Shown here piece after piece: positions 1-6,152 of a DNA stretch of 14,889 nucleotides; the stretch's first letter is position 1; each line of letters starts with the position of its first letter. The position numbers were made by a program, and so were the translations under genes. The notes below the pieces were generated by a model. It saw nothing but the letters and a program-made list of their open reading frames with translations, had not been told where the DNA came from and made no database searches. This DNA comes from an uncultured Eubacterium sp. GTDB taxonomy: Bacteria; Bacillota; Clostridia; Oscillospirales; Acutalibacteraceae. The stretch spans positions 1-14,889 of the forward strand of contig CABQCC010000038.1 in NCBI GenBank assembly GCA_902462495.1. The letters are read 5' to 3'.

Positions 1-13
1 ATCGAACAAAACG

Positions 14-54
14 GTGCATAAAGCACGACAGCTCCCCTTGCAACAAGGGGAGCC
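14..54 (+). repeat. Two-hairpin intergenic repeat, copy 1 (possibly cut by window edge)
   Basis: A small hairpin GTGC-ataaa-GCAC (14-26) is followed by GACA and a perfect 10-bp hairpin GCTCCCCTTG-caa-CAAGGGGAGC (31-53). The second hairpin recurs at five other places in the window and the first hairpin matches the layout of the longer copies. It lies downstream of the minus-strand lipoprotein gene. There is no U-tract, so it is not a classic terminator. The left end of the element, where other copies carry ACCCC, is missing or degenerate here. Confidence 0.75.
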
Positions 55-75
55 TTAATTGGATTTATATTTGCG

Positions 76-108
76 ACAGTTCCCCTTGATTACATAACAA
101 GGGGAGCC
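76..108 (+). repeat. Intergenic repeat, copy 2 (second hairpin only)
   Basis: GACAG leads into TTCCCCTTG (80-88), then a 9-base loop and CAAGGGGAG (98-106), a stem with one G-T pair. It shares the GACAG start and the GGGGAGCCT end with copy 1, about 20 bases away, so the two form a short tandem. It sits 20 bases past the stop codon of the minus-strand lipoprotein gene and could fold at the 3' end of that mRNA. Confidence 0.7.
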
Positions 109-126
109 TGATTAATAAGTTAATTA

Positions 127-1161
127 TTATTCTTCTGTTGTGGTTGCTTCCTCGGTTACAGCCTCGTAGCCGTCAGGAATTGTAACGCCAAACTTCTTTG
201 CTTGGTCAGGATTGTACTTGTAAGTAAGGTCGTTTGTTTGCTGAATGTTCATCTCAGCAGGATTCTTGCCGTTTACAAGAATATCGTATGCCATTTGAGC
301 TGTTATTTCACCGAGTGCATAGTAAGAAATAGAAAGTGTTGCAACGGCTCTTGTGTTTTTGAAGATACCCTCTTCGCCTGCGATAATCGGAACATTTGCG
401 TGTGAACAAGCGTCATCAATTACCGCACCGTTTGAAGCTGCTGTGTTGTCGGTTGGAATATAGATTACATCAACCTCTGAAGCGGCTTTCTTTGCAACTG
501 CCGAAATATCGTTTGAGTCGGAGAAAGCATAGTATTCGCAAGCAACGCCCTTTGCTTCGAGTGCCTTTTTAACACCGTCTGCCTGTGGCTTTGAATTTGT
601 TTCTGCCGAGCAGAAGATTACGCCGACTTTCTTTGTTTCAGGGAAAAGATCCATAATCTGATCTGCCTGACGGTCAAGCGGTGCAAGGTCGCTTGTGCCT
701 GTTACATTGATGCCTGTTGCATCTGTAGGACCCATATCAATGTCGAGTGCAGCCGCATAATCTGTTACGGATGTGCCGACAACAGGTGTTTGCGAAGCCG
801 CTGTTACTGTTGCGCAAGCCTGAAGTGCAGGTGTTGCGTTTGCCATAATCAAATCATAGCCTGATGAAACAAACTTGTTTGCAATTGTTGTACAGTTTGC
901 GGAATCGTTTGAAGCATTTTGATAATCAAATTCAAATGTAATTCCGTTTGCCTCGCCAAGCTCCTTGAGTTTGTCCTCAAATCCCTTGGTTGCCGCATCA
1001 AGTGCGTCGTGCTGAAGAAGCTGGCAAATGCCAATCTTGAATGATGTTTTCTTTTCTTTGCCTTCATTGTTGTCCTTTGTAGCGGAACAGCCTGCGAATA
1101 CACCGCCAACCATTACCGCCGAAAGAACAACTGCCGCAATTTTCTTTGTTAATTTTCTCAT
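127..1161 (-). CDS. ABC transporter substrate-binding lipoprotein, TrpX-like (ABC_sub_bind family)
   Basis: This is a 344-residue lipoprotein predicted to bind a small ligand outside the membrane for an ABC importer. Residues 1-24 form a lipoprotein signal peptide (positive MRKLTKK, hydrophobic stretch, FAGC lipobox with Cys25), followed by a charged linker. The mature part has the two-lobe layout of the ABC_sub_bind (TrpX/YtrX-type) family: an opening IGICQLLQHDALDAATKGF segment, a central KKVGVIFCSAETNSKPQADG segment, then IYIPTDNTAAS and a late GEEGIFKNTRAVATLS segment. Some family members bind tryptophan, but the ligand cannot be read from the sequence. The ATG has AGGAG upstream at good spacing, and a sigma-A promoter precedes it. 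The permease and ATPase that normally follow such genes would lie before base 1; none is visible. Family assignment is firm, ligand unknown. Confidence 0.9.
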   Translation of the reverse strand: MRKLTKKIAAVVLSAVMVGGVFAGCSATKDNNEGKEKKTSFKIGICQLLQHDALDAATKGFEDKLKELGEANGITFEFDYQNASNDSANCTTIANKFVSSGYDLIMANATPALQACATVTAASQTPVVGTSVTDYAAALDIDMGPTDATGINVTGTSDLAPLDRQADQIMDLFPETKKVGVIFCSAETNSKPQADGVKKALEAKGVACEYYAFSDSNDISAVAKKAASEVDVIYIPTDNTAASNGAVIDDACSHANVPIIAGEEGIFKNTRAVATLSISYYALGEITAQMAYDILVNGKNPAEMNIQQTNDLTYKYNPDQAKKFGVTIPDGYEAVTEEATTTEE

Positions 1162-1197
1162 TGTGGAAATCTCCTGTCCTTTGGTTTATTTGCATTC

Positions 1198-1226
1198 AGT
1201 TTAGCACCTAAAAGCGTTAAAGTCAA
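1198..1226 (-). promoter_or_regulatory. Sigma-A promoter of the TrpX-like lipoprotein gene
   Basis: On the minus strand TTGACT (1221-1226) and TAAACT (1198-1203) are separated by exactly 17 bases, 36 bases upstream of the ATG. No T-box or other long leader fits between the promoter and the gene, so any control would act at the promoter. Confidence 0.6.
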
Positions 1227-1309
1227 CAGGATTTGCCACATTCATAATGAAACATTTTTACCGATTTTTTGCAATCAATCAAAATTCTTTATGCTACCTA
1301 TAAATATTT

Positions 1310-2032
1310 TTATTCCAAATTACCCGTCAAGAGCATAATAGCCGTAAGCCCTGCAACAGGTGCGGTTTGGGTGCGGAGAATACGCTTGCCGAGAGTTGCA
1401 CGGACGCCGCCCGCCGATTCGATTTGCTCAACTTCCGCCTCCTCAAATCCGCCCTCAGGACCGATGAAAATGCTCACGCTCTTTGTATTTTTATCTATTA
1501 TATCGGTGAGTTTTTTGCCGCCGCCCTCAAAGAACACGATTTTGACTTCGCTTTCGTCCTCTGCCAAAGCCTGCTTTAAGGTTTTCATATTTTCGATTTT
1601 CGGCACAATGCCTCTTCCGCTTTGCTGGGCAGCTTCAAGCGCAATCTTTTGATAACGGACATTCTTTTTGCCTGCCGATTTGTCATCGGGACGGGAAACG
1701 CAACGCTTTGTGAGTGTCGGCACAATTTCTGTTACACCGAGTTCCACGCATTTTTGAATTATATCCTCAAGTTTTGTGCTTTTCGGTACACCCTGATAAA
1801 TCGTCACTTTGCAAGTCGGCTCACTTTCGCAAGCCTGCTTGTAACAAACTTTCAGCACAACTTCATCTTTTGTGATTTCCTCGATTTGACAGCCGTAATC
1901 CTCTCCGCCGCCGTCCGTTACGCAAATCACATCGCCCACCCTCATACGCAGGGACTTTGCGATATGTCGAGCGGATTCGCCGTCAAGAATAATTTTTTCA
2001 TCGCTTATATTTTCAACAAATAACTTTTGCAT
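1310..2032 (-). CDS. rsmE: 16S rRNA (uracil1498-N3)-methyltransferase RsmE
   Basis: This 240-residue protein is predicted to methylate N3 of U1498 in 16S rRNA using S-adenosylmethionine. It has the usual RsmE build: an N-terminal PUA-like RNA-binding part (about 1-70) with the ARHIAKSLRMRVGD segment, then a SPOUT (trefoil-knot) methyltransferase domain. The diagnostic motifs are EAAQQSGRG (133-141), IGPEGGFEEAEV (190-201) and LGKRILRTQTAP (214-225), the last two forming the SAM-binding knot. Length is normal for the family. The start is supported by GAGGTG six bases upstream; this ribosome binding site overlaps the stop codon of ogg, so the two genes are very likely co-transcribed and translationally coupled. 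In many Firmicutes rsmE follows prmA; here it follows a DNA repair gene instead. No clear terminator is seen after it. Confidence 0.95.
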   Translation of the reverse strand: MQKLFVENISDEKIILDGESARHIAKSLRMRVGDVICVTDGGGEDYGCQIEEITKDEVVLKVCYKQACESEPTCKVTIYQGVPKSTKLEDIIQKCVELGVTEIVPTLTKRCVSRPDDKSAGKKNVRYQKIALEAAQQSGRGIVPKIENMKTLKQALAEDESEVKIVFFEGGGKKLTDIIDKNTKSVSIFIGPEGGFEEAEVEQIESAGGVRATLGKRILRTQTAPVAGLTAIMLLTGNLE

Positions 2033-2040
2033 TTTTCACC

Positions 2041-2859
2041 TCATAAATTTTGTCTTGCCCAATAGAACAAATATTGCTGTGCTATGCCCTCGACGCCGTC
2101 AAAGCACCGTGGCAAGCCGTCGGGATAATATGCCATCACCCTTTTCATCCACACATCAAGCGGAAAGCAGGAATAAAACTGCATACCGAAAAGCAAGGCG
2201 CAGTTTGCAACCTTTTCGCCGACGCCGTAAATTTTCAGCAATTCCTTTTTCGCCTGTTCAAGTGGTAAGGATTTTATATAGTCTAAATCAATCTCACCGC
2301 ACGCAACGGATTTTGACAGGCGTTCAAGATATTTTGCACGGTAGCCTGTGCCAAGCGCTTCAAAATCCTCAACGGAAAGCGTACTCAACTTTTCCGCTGA
2401 CGGAAACGAATACCAACCGTCCGCAACCTCGTCACCGTATGCCTTGCAGAGCCTTGAAATAATCAACTTTATCCTTTTTATATTATTCTGCTGGCTGATG
2501 ACGAATGAACAGAGCGCCTCCCAACTGTCCTGATTGAGAATTCGGATGCCGTAATACTCATCAATCGTTGAGGCAAGCAATGTGTCCTGCTTCAAGCGGT
2601 TGCAAATTTCATCATAGTCCTTGTTCAAATCAAAATAATTCACCCAAAAGGAATAAAAGACCGCCTCGTCCGTATCATAAAAAATGAGCGAATCGCCGTC
2701 CTTTGCAATGTGCAAAAAGTGACCGCCGGCAACACCCTTGTATGAGCCGTCCTCTTGACGCTCCCAACGAAAAGCCTGACCGCAATCAAGAGTCAAGTCA
2801 AGGTCAAGGCACGAAACCTCGTTTACGATTATATTATTTTTTTCAACTTTTACTTTCAT
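2041..2859 (-). CDS. ogg: 8-oxoguanine DNA glycosylase / AP lyase (OGG1 type)
   Basis: This 272-residue enzyme is predicted to excise 8-oxoguanine from DNA and nick the abasic site in base excision repair. The N-terminal OGG_N domain carries the CGQAFRW motif (26-32). The helix-hairpin-helix-GPD domain follows, with FVISQQNN (119-126) matching the SSNNN-type loop of OGG1, the hairpin GVGEKVANC (212-220) holding catalytic Lys216, and FPLDVWMKR (232-240) with catalytic Asp235. The Lys marks it as bifunctional OGG1-type rather than AlkA. Length is normal. The ATG at 2859 is the only plausible start because the conserved N-terminal strand begins right after it, yet no ribosome binding site precedes it; AT-rich promoter-like sequence abuts the start codon. 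It is first in a two-gene unit with rsmE. Confidence 0.93.
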   Translation of the reverse strand: MKVKVEKNNIIVNEVSCLDLDLTLDCGQAFRWERQEDGSYKGVAGGHFLHIAKDGDSLIFYDTDEAVFYSFWVNYFDLNKDYDEICNRLKQDTLLASTIDEYYGIRILNQDSWEALCSFVISQQNNIKRIKLIISRLCKAYGDEVADGWYSFPSAEKLSTLSVEDFEALGTGYRAKYLERLSKSVACGEIDLDYIKSLPLEQAKKELLKIYGVGEKVANCALLFGMQFYSCFPLDVWMKRVMAYYPDGLPRCFDGVEGIAQQYLFYWARQNL

Positions 2860-2861
2860 AT

Positions 2862-2888
2862 TATATATACCGTTTTGCCAAACGACAA
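2862..2888 (-). promoter_or_regulatory. Putative promoter touching the ogg start codon
   Basis: On the minus strand the bases before the ATG read GGTATATATAAT. TTGTCG (2883-2888) lies 17 bases upstream of a perfect TATAAT (2860-2865), or slightly closer to the overlapping TATATA (2864-2869). A start at the usual distance would fall at or just past the ATG, which suggests a leaderless or near-leaderless mRNA. This is an inference from motif spacing. Confidence 0.35.
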
Positions 2889-3019
2889 CAAAAATTTTGC
2901 CGTTTGCAAAAATCTAAATTCCTTTTTTGACTATTTGTAATAATTGAATTATATCATTTTTTTGTCAAGACTAAAAGTGAAAAACAGCAATTTATACAAA
3001 ATTTTTGAAAAAACTTTTT

Positions 3020-3141
3020 TGTTGAAAACTATGTGTAAAATGTTGAAAGATTTGCATATTTTTAGTTTTCAACACCCTAAAAGTGCTTAAATATAGTGTT
3101 TTTGGTGAAAGTTTTACACCTTTTCCACATAGTTTTCCACA
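3020..3141. other. Cluster of DnaA-box-like sites in inverted pairs
   Basis: The 450-base AT-rich gap between ogg and the sleB operon holds nine-base sites fitting TTWTNCACA. Exact fits are TTTTCCACA at 3121-3129 and 3133-3141 (plus) and TTTTACACA at 3032-3040 (minus). One-mismatch copies are TTTTCAACA at 3020-3028 (minus) and 3066-3074 (plus), TTTTACACC at 3112-3120 (plus), and TATTACACA at 3248-3256 (minus). The left pair and the right pair are the same module, 17 of 19 bases identical, in opposite orientation, with 12 bases between box starts in each. This looks like a DnaA-binding region. dnaA and dnaN are not nearby, so calling it an origin would be speculation. Confidence 0.45.
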
Positions 3142-3271
3142 TTTTAAACATCGGTGGAATAATACGAAAAGTTTTTCGAAAACGATTGTCAAGGGTAAAA
3201 ATATGTTCGAAATGTAGAAAATGCCCAAAGCGGAAATGTATAAATTTTGTGTAATATTCAAACACTATTTG

Positions 3272-3298
3272 TATAATTAAGTGCCGAAAAATTGGCAC
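3272..3298 (+). promoter_or_regulatory. Putative -10 element and leader hairpin of the sleB operon
   Basis: A perfect TATAAT (3272-3277) lies about 40 bases before the first gene, but there is no good -35; TTGTGT is the closest. Four bases further on, GTGCC (3281-3285) pairs with GGCAC (3294-3298) around an 8-base loop, ending just before the ribosome binding site. SleB genes are usually driven by the forespore factor sigma-G in bacilli, and I could not identify a convincing sigma-G promoter here. Confidence 0.35.
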
Positions 3299-3317
3299 GC
3301 AAAAAAGGAAGATGTTT

Positions 3318-3593
3318 ATGCTCAAGGGAGTCAACAAGCAAATACTCGAAATCACCAATCCCGAATCGCCGTATTTTGAAAAAATCATCTTTTTTGTGCG
3401 GCCGTCATCACAAAATACAGACGCAAAAAAGCTACACAAAGAGGCTGAAAAAATCTCAACTTCAACTGCCGTGAAACCGCCGAAACAAAAAATTGACGGG
3501 CGAAAAGCGGCGCTGATTATCGGCTATTCCGCAATGACCGTGCTGTCGGGAGCAGGGATTACATTTTTGCTCAGCCACCTCAACATCTTATAA
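3318..3593 (+). CDS. Small single-pass membrane protein of unknown function
   Basis: I do not recognise a named family. The 91-residue product has a polar N-terminal part (MLKGVNKQILEITN, then YFEKIIFFVRP), a Lys/Glu-rich middle, a Pro/Lys stretch (about 54-58) and one hydrophobic segment at about 64-86 close to the C-terminus, so it resembles a tail-anchored protein with its N-terminal part in the cytoplasm. The start is taken at 3318 because AAGGAAG (3305-3311) is six bases upstream; the ATG at 3312 touches that site. It is 17 bases ahead of sleB and on the same strand, so co-transcription is likely. By position it could assist SleB, but nothing in the sequence proves this, and it has no resemblance to YpeB. 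Confidence 0.75.
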   Translation: MLKGVNKQILEITNPESPYFEKIIFFVRPSSQNTDAKKLHKEAEKISTSTAVKPPKQKIDGRKAALIIGYSAMTVLSGAGITFLLSHLNIL

Positions 3594-3610
3594 CAAGCAA
3601 GGAGAAAATT

Positions 3611-4318
3611 ATGAAAAACAAGATAATCAAAAGTATAATCAGTCTTATGCTTGCGTTTGCAATCATCTTTGGTTTTGCGGGCGCAGGGTTGGTTGTTTAC
3701 GACACATTCATCAAGGAAACAAGCGTTTATGCCCTGTCAAAACTCGGTTCAAGCGGAAGCGAAGTCAAGAAAATTCAGCAAAAACTTCAATCTCTCGGCT
3801 ACTACAACGGTGCGATTGACGGCATTTACGGTTCGGCAACGAAAAAAGCCGTCACCGCTTTTCAAAAAAATTGCGGACTGACGGCAGACGGAATTTGCGG
3901 AAAAACAACGCTTTTGTACCTCGGACTCGGCAGTTCATCATCAAGCAGTTCAAACGGTGCATATTCGAGTGCGGATGTTGAATTGCTTGCAAAAGTGATT
4001 TCGGCAGAAGCTCGTGGCGAAAGCTACGAAGGTCAGGTTGCGGTCGGTGCGGTCATCCTCAACAGAGTTGCGCATCCGTCATTTCCCGATTCATTGTCGG
4101 GTGTGGTGTACCAAAAAGGTGCATTTTCCTGCGTGAACGACAGCAACTGGTATCAGCCTGTTGCAGAATCAAGCAAGCGTGCTGCCACGGACGCACTCAA
4201 CGGATGGGACCCGTCGGGCGGTGCGGTATACTACTTTAACCCTGCCAAAACCAACGACAAATTTATGCACTCTCGCACAGTAATCAAGGAAATCGGTAAT
4301 CATAGATTTTGCATTTAA
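3611..4318 (+). CDS. sleB: Spore cortex-lytic enzyme SleB (peptidoglycan-binding + hydrolase)
   Basis: This 235-residue protein is predicted to act as a lytic transglycosylase on spore cortex peptidoglycan during germination. Residues 1-30 form a signal peptide or signal anchor. A peptidoglycan-binding domain (about 45-104, with VKKIQQKLQSLGYYNG and the IDGIYGSATKKAV core) is joined by a serine-rich linker (108-114) to the SleB/CwlJ hydrolase domain (about 122-235). That domain has the SAEARGE motif with the expected catalytic Glu133, then VGAVILNRV, GAFSCV and a final HRFCI. The domain order matches SleB rather than CwlJ, which lacks the binding domain. AAGGAG precedes the ATG. YpeB, the partner gene that follows sleB in bacilli, is absent; a small membrane protein precedes it and lactate dehydrogenase follows 12 bases later. 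Confidence 0.92.
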   Translation: MKNKIIKSIISLMLAFAIIFGFAGAGLVVYDTFIKETSVYALSKLGSSGSEVKKIQQKLQSLGYYNGAIDGIYGSATKKAVTAFQKNCGLTADGICGKTTLLYLGLGSSSSSSSNGAYSSADVELLAKVISAEARGESYEGQVAVGAVILNRVAHPSFPDSLSGVVYQKGAFSCVNDSNWYQPVAESSKRAATDALNGWDPSGGAVYYFNPAKTNDKFMHSRTVIKEIGNHRFCI

Positions 4319-4330
4319 AGGGATGAGAAT

Positions 4331-5290
4331 ATGACAAATTCAGACGCAAGAAAAGTTGCGATAATCGGTTGCGGCTTTGTGGGTAGTGCGTGTGCGTTTG
4401 CACTTATGGAAAGCGGACTTTTCAGCGAAATTGTTTTGCTTGACGCAAACACAGACAGAGCCGAGGGTGAGGCACTCGACATCAGCCATGGTCTGCCTTT
4501 TTCAAAGCCTATGCAGATTTACGCAGGCACATACGACGACATAAGCGACGCATCAATCATTATCATAACGGCGGGAACGGGGCAAAAAGAAGGCGAAACC
4601 AGACTTGATTTGGTGCACAGAAATGTGGACATTTACAAATCAATTATTCCGCAAATCGCAGGGCGAAACTTCAAAGGCATACTGCTGATAGTATCAAACC
4701 CCGTGGATATTTTGACATACACGGCACTTAAATTGTCGGGTTTGCCGTCAAACAGAGTGTTCGGTTCGGGCACGGTGCTTGACACGGCAAGGCTTAAATA
4801 TCTGCTCGGCGAACACCTCGGAGTTGACCCGAGAAGCGTGCACGCATTTATTTTGGGCGAACACGGCGACAGCGAAATTGCGGCATTCAGCAGTGCAAAT
4901 GTATCGGGTATTCCGCTCAAACAGTTTTGTACCGACAACTGCGGCGACATCTGCCACGCAGACAAAATGAAAAAAATTGCCGAAGATGTAAAGAATTCGG
5001 CGTATGAAATTATCAAAAAGAAAAAAGCCACCTACTACGGCATTGCGATGAGTGTAAGACGCATATGCGAGGCGGTGGTGCTTGACCAAAAATCAATTTT
5101 GCCCGTATCGTGTATACAGACGGGGCAACACGGAATATCAAATGTTGCACTGAGTATGCCTGCCGTTGTGGGCGAAAACGGCGTTGAAAAAAATGTAAAA
5201 GTGTCCCTCAATGCAGAAGAGGAAACGGCGGTTAAAAAATCTGCCGAGATGCTCAAAGACATCATAAGTGAGCTTGATTTGGATTATTAA
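4331..5290 (+). CDS. ldh: L-lactate dehydrogenase
   Basis: This 319-residue cytoplasmic enzyme is predicted to reduce pyruvate to L-lactate with NADH. The Rossmann motif GCGFVGSA is at 13-20. The mobile loop TAGTGQKEGETRLDLV carries Gln85, the residue that favours pyruvate where malate dehydrogenases have Arg, and Arg91, the catalytic loop arginine. VSNPVDILTY (121-130), DTARL with Asp151 and substrate-binding Arg154, and GEHGD with catalytic His178 complete the active site. Length is typical. A purine-rich AAAGGGATGAG precedes the ATG, 12 bases after the sleB stop, so it is probably read with sleB. An ldh gene in a sporulation-type unit is unexpected. No terminator hairpin is seen after it, only a T-rich stretch before the next promoter. 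Confidence 0.95.
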   Translation: MTNSDARKVAIIGCGFVGSACAFALMESGLFSEIVLLDANTDRAEGEALDISHGLPFSKPMQIYAGTYDDISDASIIIITAGTGQKEGETRLDLVHRNVDIYKSIIPQIAGRNFKGILLIVSNPVDILTYTALKLSGLPSNRVFGSGTVLDTARLKYLLGEHLGVDPRSVHAFILGEHGDSEIAAFSSANVSGIPLKQFCTDNCGDICHADKMKKIAEDVKNSAYEIIKKKKATYYGIAMSVRRICEAVVLDQKSILPVSCIQTGQHGISNVALSMPAVVGENGVEKNVKVSLNAEEETAVKKSAEMLKDIISELDLDY

Positions 5291-5312
5291 AACAAAATTC
5301 ATTTTCTTTTTC

Positions 5313-5341
5313 TTGACATAATTCGACTTTTGAATTACAGT
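5313..5341 (+). promoter_or_regulatory. Sigma-A promoter for the small-protein/trxA unit
   Basis: A consensus TTGACA (5313-5318) is separated by 17 bases from TACAGT (5336-5341, four of six matching). It starts 22 bases after the ldh stop, so the next two genes have their own transcription start, predicted near 5348, with a leader of about 70 bases. Confidence 0.65.
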
Positions 5342-5381
5342 AAAGGTACAGTAATAAAAAGGAGTGGGACTGCAAGGCGGT

Positions 5382-5402
5382 GCGTTGAGGTGCTCAATTC
5401 GC
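5382..5402 (+). other. Leader hairpin upstream of the small-protein gene
   Basis: GCG-TTGAG (5382-5389), loop GTG, then CTCAA-tt-CGC (5393-5402) forms an 8-bp stem with a two-base bulge in the predicted leader. A strong ribosome-binding-like AAAAAGGAG (5356-5364) lies before it, far from the ATG at 5421. The hairpin might bring the two closer or control initiation; this is inference. Confidence 0.4.
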
Positions 5403-5420
5403 CACGCAATCCGAAAAATT

Positions 5421-5663
5421 ATGGCATTCAATCCAATGGCATTGCTTCAAATCAAGGAAAAGGCAGAGGGTTTCAACTCTCGCCACCCGAAGCTGGCAAT
5501 GTTTTTTAAAGACGCAGGGAGCAGAATAGACACGGGCGCCGTGCTTGAACTTTCTGTCACGACCCCTGACGGCAACAAAATTCGCACAAATTTCAGAGTG
5601 TGTGAGGAGGACAAGGAATTTCTTGCGATGCTCACATCACTTGCAGGACAAAATAAACAATAG
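5421..5663 (+). CDS. Small cytoplasmic protein of unknown function
   Basis: This 80-residue protein (from the ATG at 5421) begins MAFNPMALLQIKEKAEGF and has an amphipathic helical first half followed by strands around VLELSVTTPDG and IRTNFRV and a short C-terminal helix. It has no signal peptide, membrane segment or catalytic motif. I recall similar MAFNPMALLQ-type small proteins in gut Clostridia but know no function. The start is uncertain: the ATG lacks a ribosome binding site, while the frame stays open upstream to a GTG at 5364 (99 residues) that lies inside AAAAAGGAG. The conserved-looking MAFNPM sequence favours 5421. It ends 11 bases before trxA and is probably transcribed with it. 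Confidence 0.7.
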   Translation: MAFNPMALLQIKEKAEGFNSRHPKLAMFFKDAGSRIDTGAVLELSVTTPDGNKIRTNFRVCEEDKEFLAMLTSLAGQNKQ

Positions 5664-5674
5664 GAGGTATGGCA

Positions 5675-5980
5675 ATGACTGTTGAAGTTACAGCACAAAA
5701 TTTTGATGAAGAAGTGCTCAATTACAAAGGCAAGGTGCTTGTTGATTTTTGGGCAGAATGGTGCGGACCGTGTATGATGCTCGGCCCTGTAATCGAGGAG
5801 GTTTCGGAAGAGGTTGACGATGTAAAATTCTGCAAGGTCAACTGTGATGAAGCGAGAGATCTTGCGCTTCAATTCGGAATTATGACCATCCCGAACCTCA
5901 TTGTTTTTGAAAACGGCGAGCAGGTCAACCAGTCAATCGGCTACATCGAAAAAGAAGATGTGCTCGAACTCATAAAATAA
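5675..5980 (+). CDS. trxA: Thioredoxin
   Basis: This 101-residue protein is predicted to be a cytoplasmic disulfide reductase that passes electrons from thioredoxin reductase to target proteins. The active site WCGPC is at 29-33 (Cys30, Cys33), preceded by the VLVDFWAEW strand. The cis-proline motif MTIPNL holds Pro73, followed by IVFENGE and the C-terminal YIEKEDVLELIK helix. Length and fold elements are standard for TrxA. Two further cysteines (Cys53, Cys57) lie outside the active site, and MML replaces the common K-M-I after the motif. The start at 5675 is preferred because AGGAGGT ends six bases before it; the in-frame ATG at 5669 touches that site. No thioredoxin reductase gene is nearby. 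The unit ends at the repeat starting at 6000. Confidence 0.95.
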   Translation: MTVEVTAQNFDEEVLNYKGKVLVDFWAEWCGPCMMLGPVIEEVSEEVDDVKFCKVNCDEARDLALQFGIMTIPNLIVFENGEQVNQSIGYIEKEDVLELIK

Positions 5981-5999
5981 AATACTTTTTCGACACACC

Positions 6000-6062
6000 A
6001 GGCTCCCCTTGTTATGTTATCAAGGGGAGCTGTCTGCATCTTGTATGCAGACTGAGGGGTTA
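6000..6062 (-). repeat. Two-hairpin intergenic repeat, copy 3 (full length)
   Basis: Read on the minus strand this is AACCCCTCA, then a perfect 8-bp hairpin GTCTGCAT-acaag-ATGCAGAC (6032-6052), then a 10-bp hairpin GCTCCCCTTG/CAAGGGGAGC (6002-6030) with a 9-base loop. It follows trxA by 20 bases and may act as a 3'-end structure for that transcript. Confidence 0.75.
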
Positions 6063-6080
6063 AAAGGAATCAAAATATAT

Positions 6081-6136
6081 ACCCCTCCGTCTTTTTTGCT
6101 ACGCAAAAAATCCACCTCCCCTTAAAAAGAGGAGGC
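6081..6136 (+). repeat. Two-hairpin intergenic repeat, copy 4 (full length)
   Basis: ACCCCTCCGTC (6081-6091) is followed by a perfect hairpin TTTTTTGC-tac-GCAAAAAA (6092-6110), then CCTCCCCTT and AAGAGGAGG (6115-6135, one mismatch). It is in the opposite orientation to copy 3, 18 bases away, and lies past the stop of the convergent minus-strand CAP gene. Together the two copies fill the convergent gap. Confidence 0.75.
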
Positions 6137-6152
6137 AGATAGGTAAAATTAT

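Noticed and set aside
1..126. CRISPR array from the repeated CTCCCCTTG/CAAGGGGAG units
   Set aside because: There are only two units, unequal in length, with one spacer-like gap, and other copies are scattered at gene borders. They are hairpin repeats, and no cas gene is present.
2041..2859. AlkA-type 3-methyladenine glycosylase as alternative for ogg
   Set aside because: Lys216 in the helix-hairpin-helix and the N-terminal CGQAFRW domain are OGG1 features; AlkA lacks the catalytic Lys.
2992..3439. Minus-strand open frames across the ogg-sleB gap
   Set aside because: They are low-complexity Phe/Ile/Lys-rich readings of AT-rich DNA that lack a ribosome binding site and run over the sleB operon start.
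4633..5089. Open frames on the minus strand inside ldh
   Set aside because: They have no ribosome binding site, family motif or sensible composition, and fully overlap a well-supported gene. The same applies to the other antisense or out-of-frame readings inside the genes of this window.
4331..5290. Malate dehydrogenase as alternative to lactate dehydrogenase
   Set aside because: The substrate loop carries Gln85 (TGQKEGETR), the lactate dehydrogenase choice, not the Arg of malate dehydrogenases.
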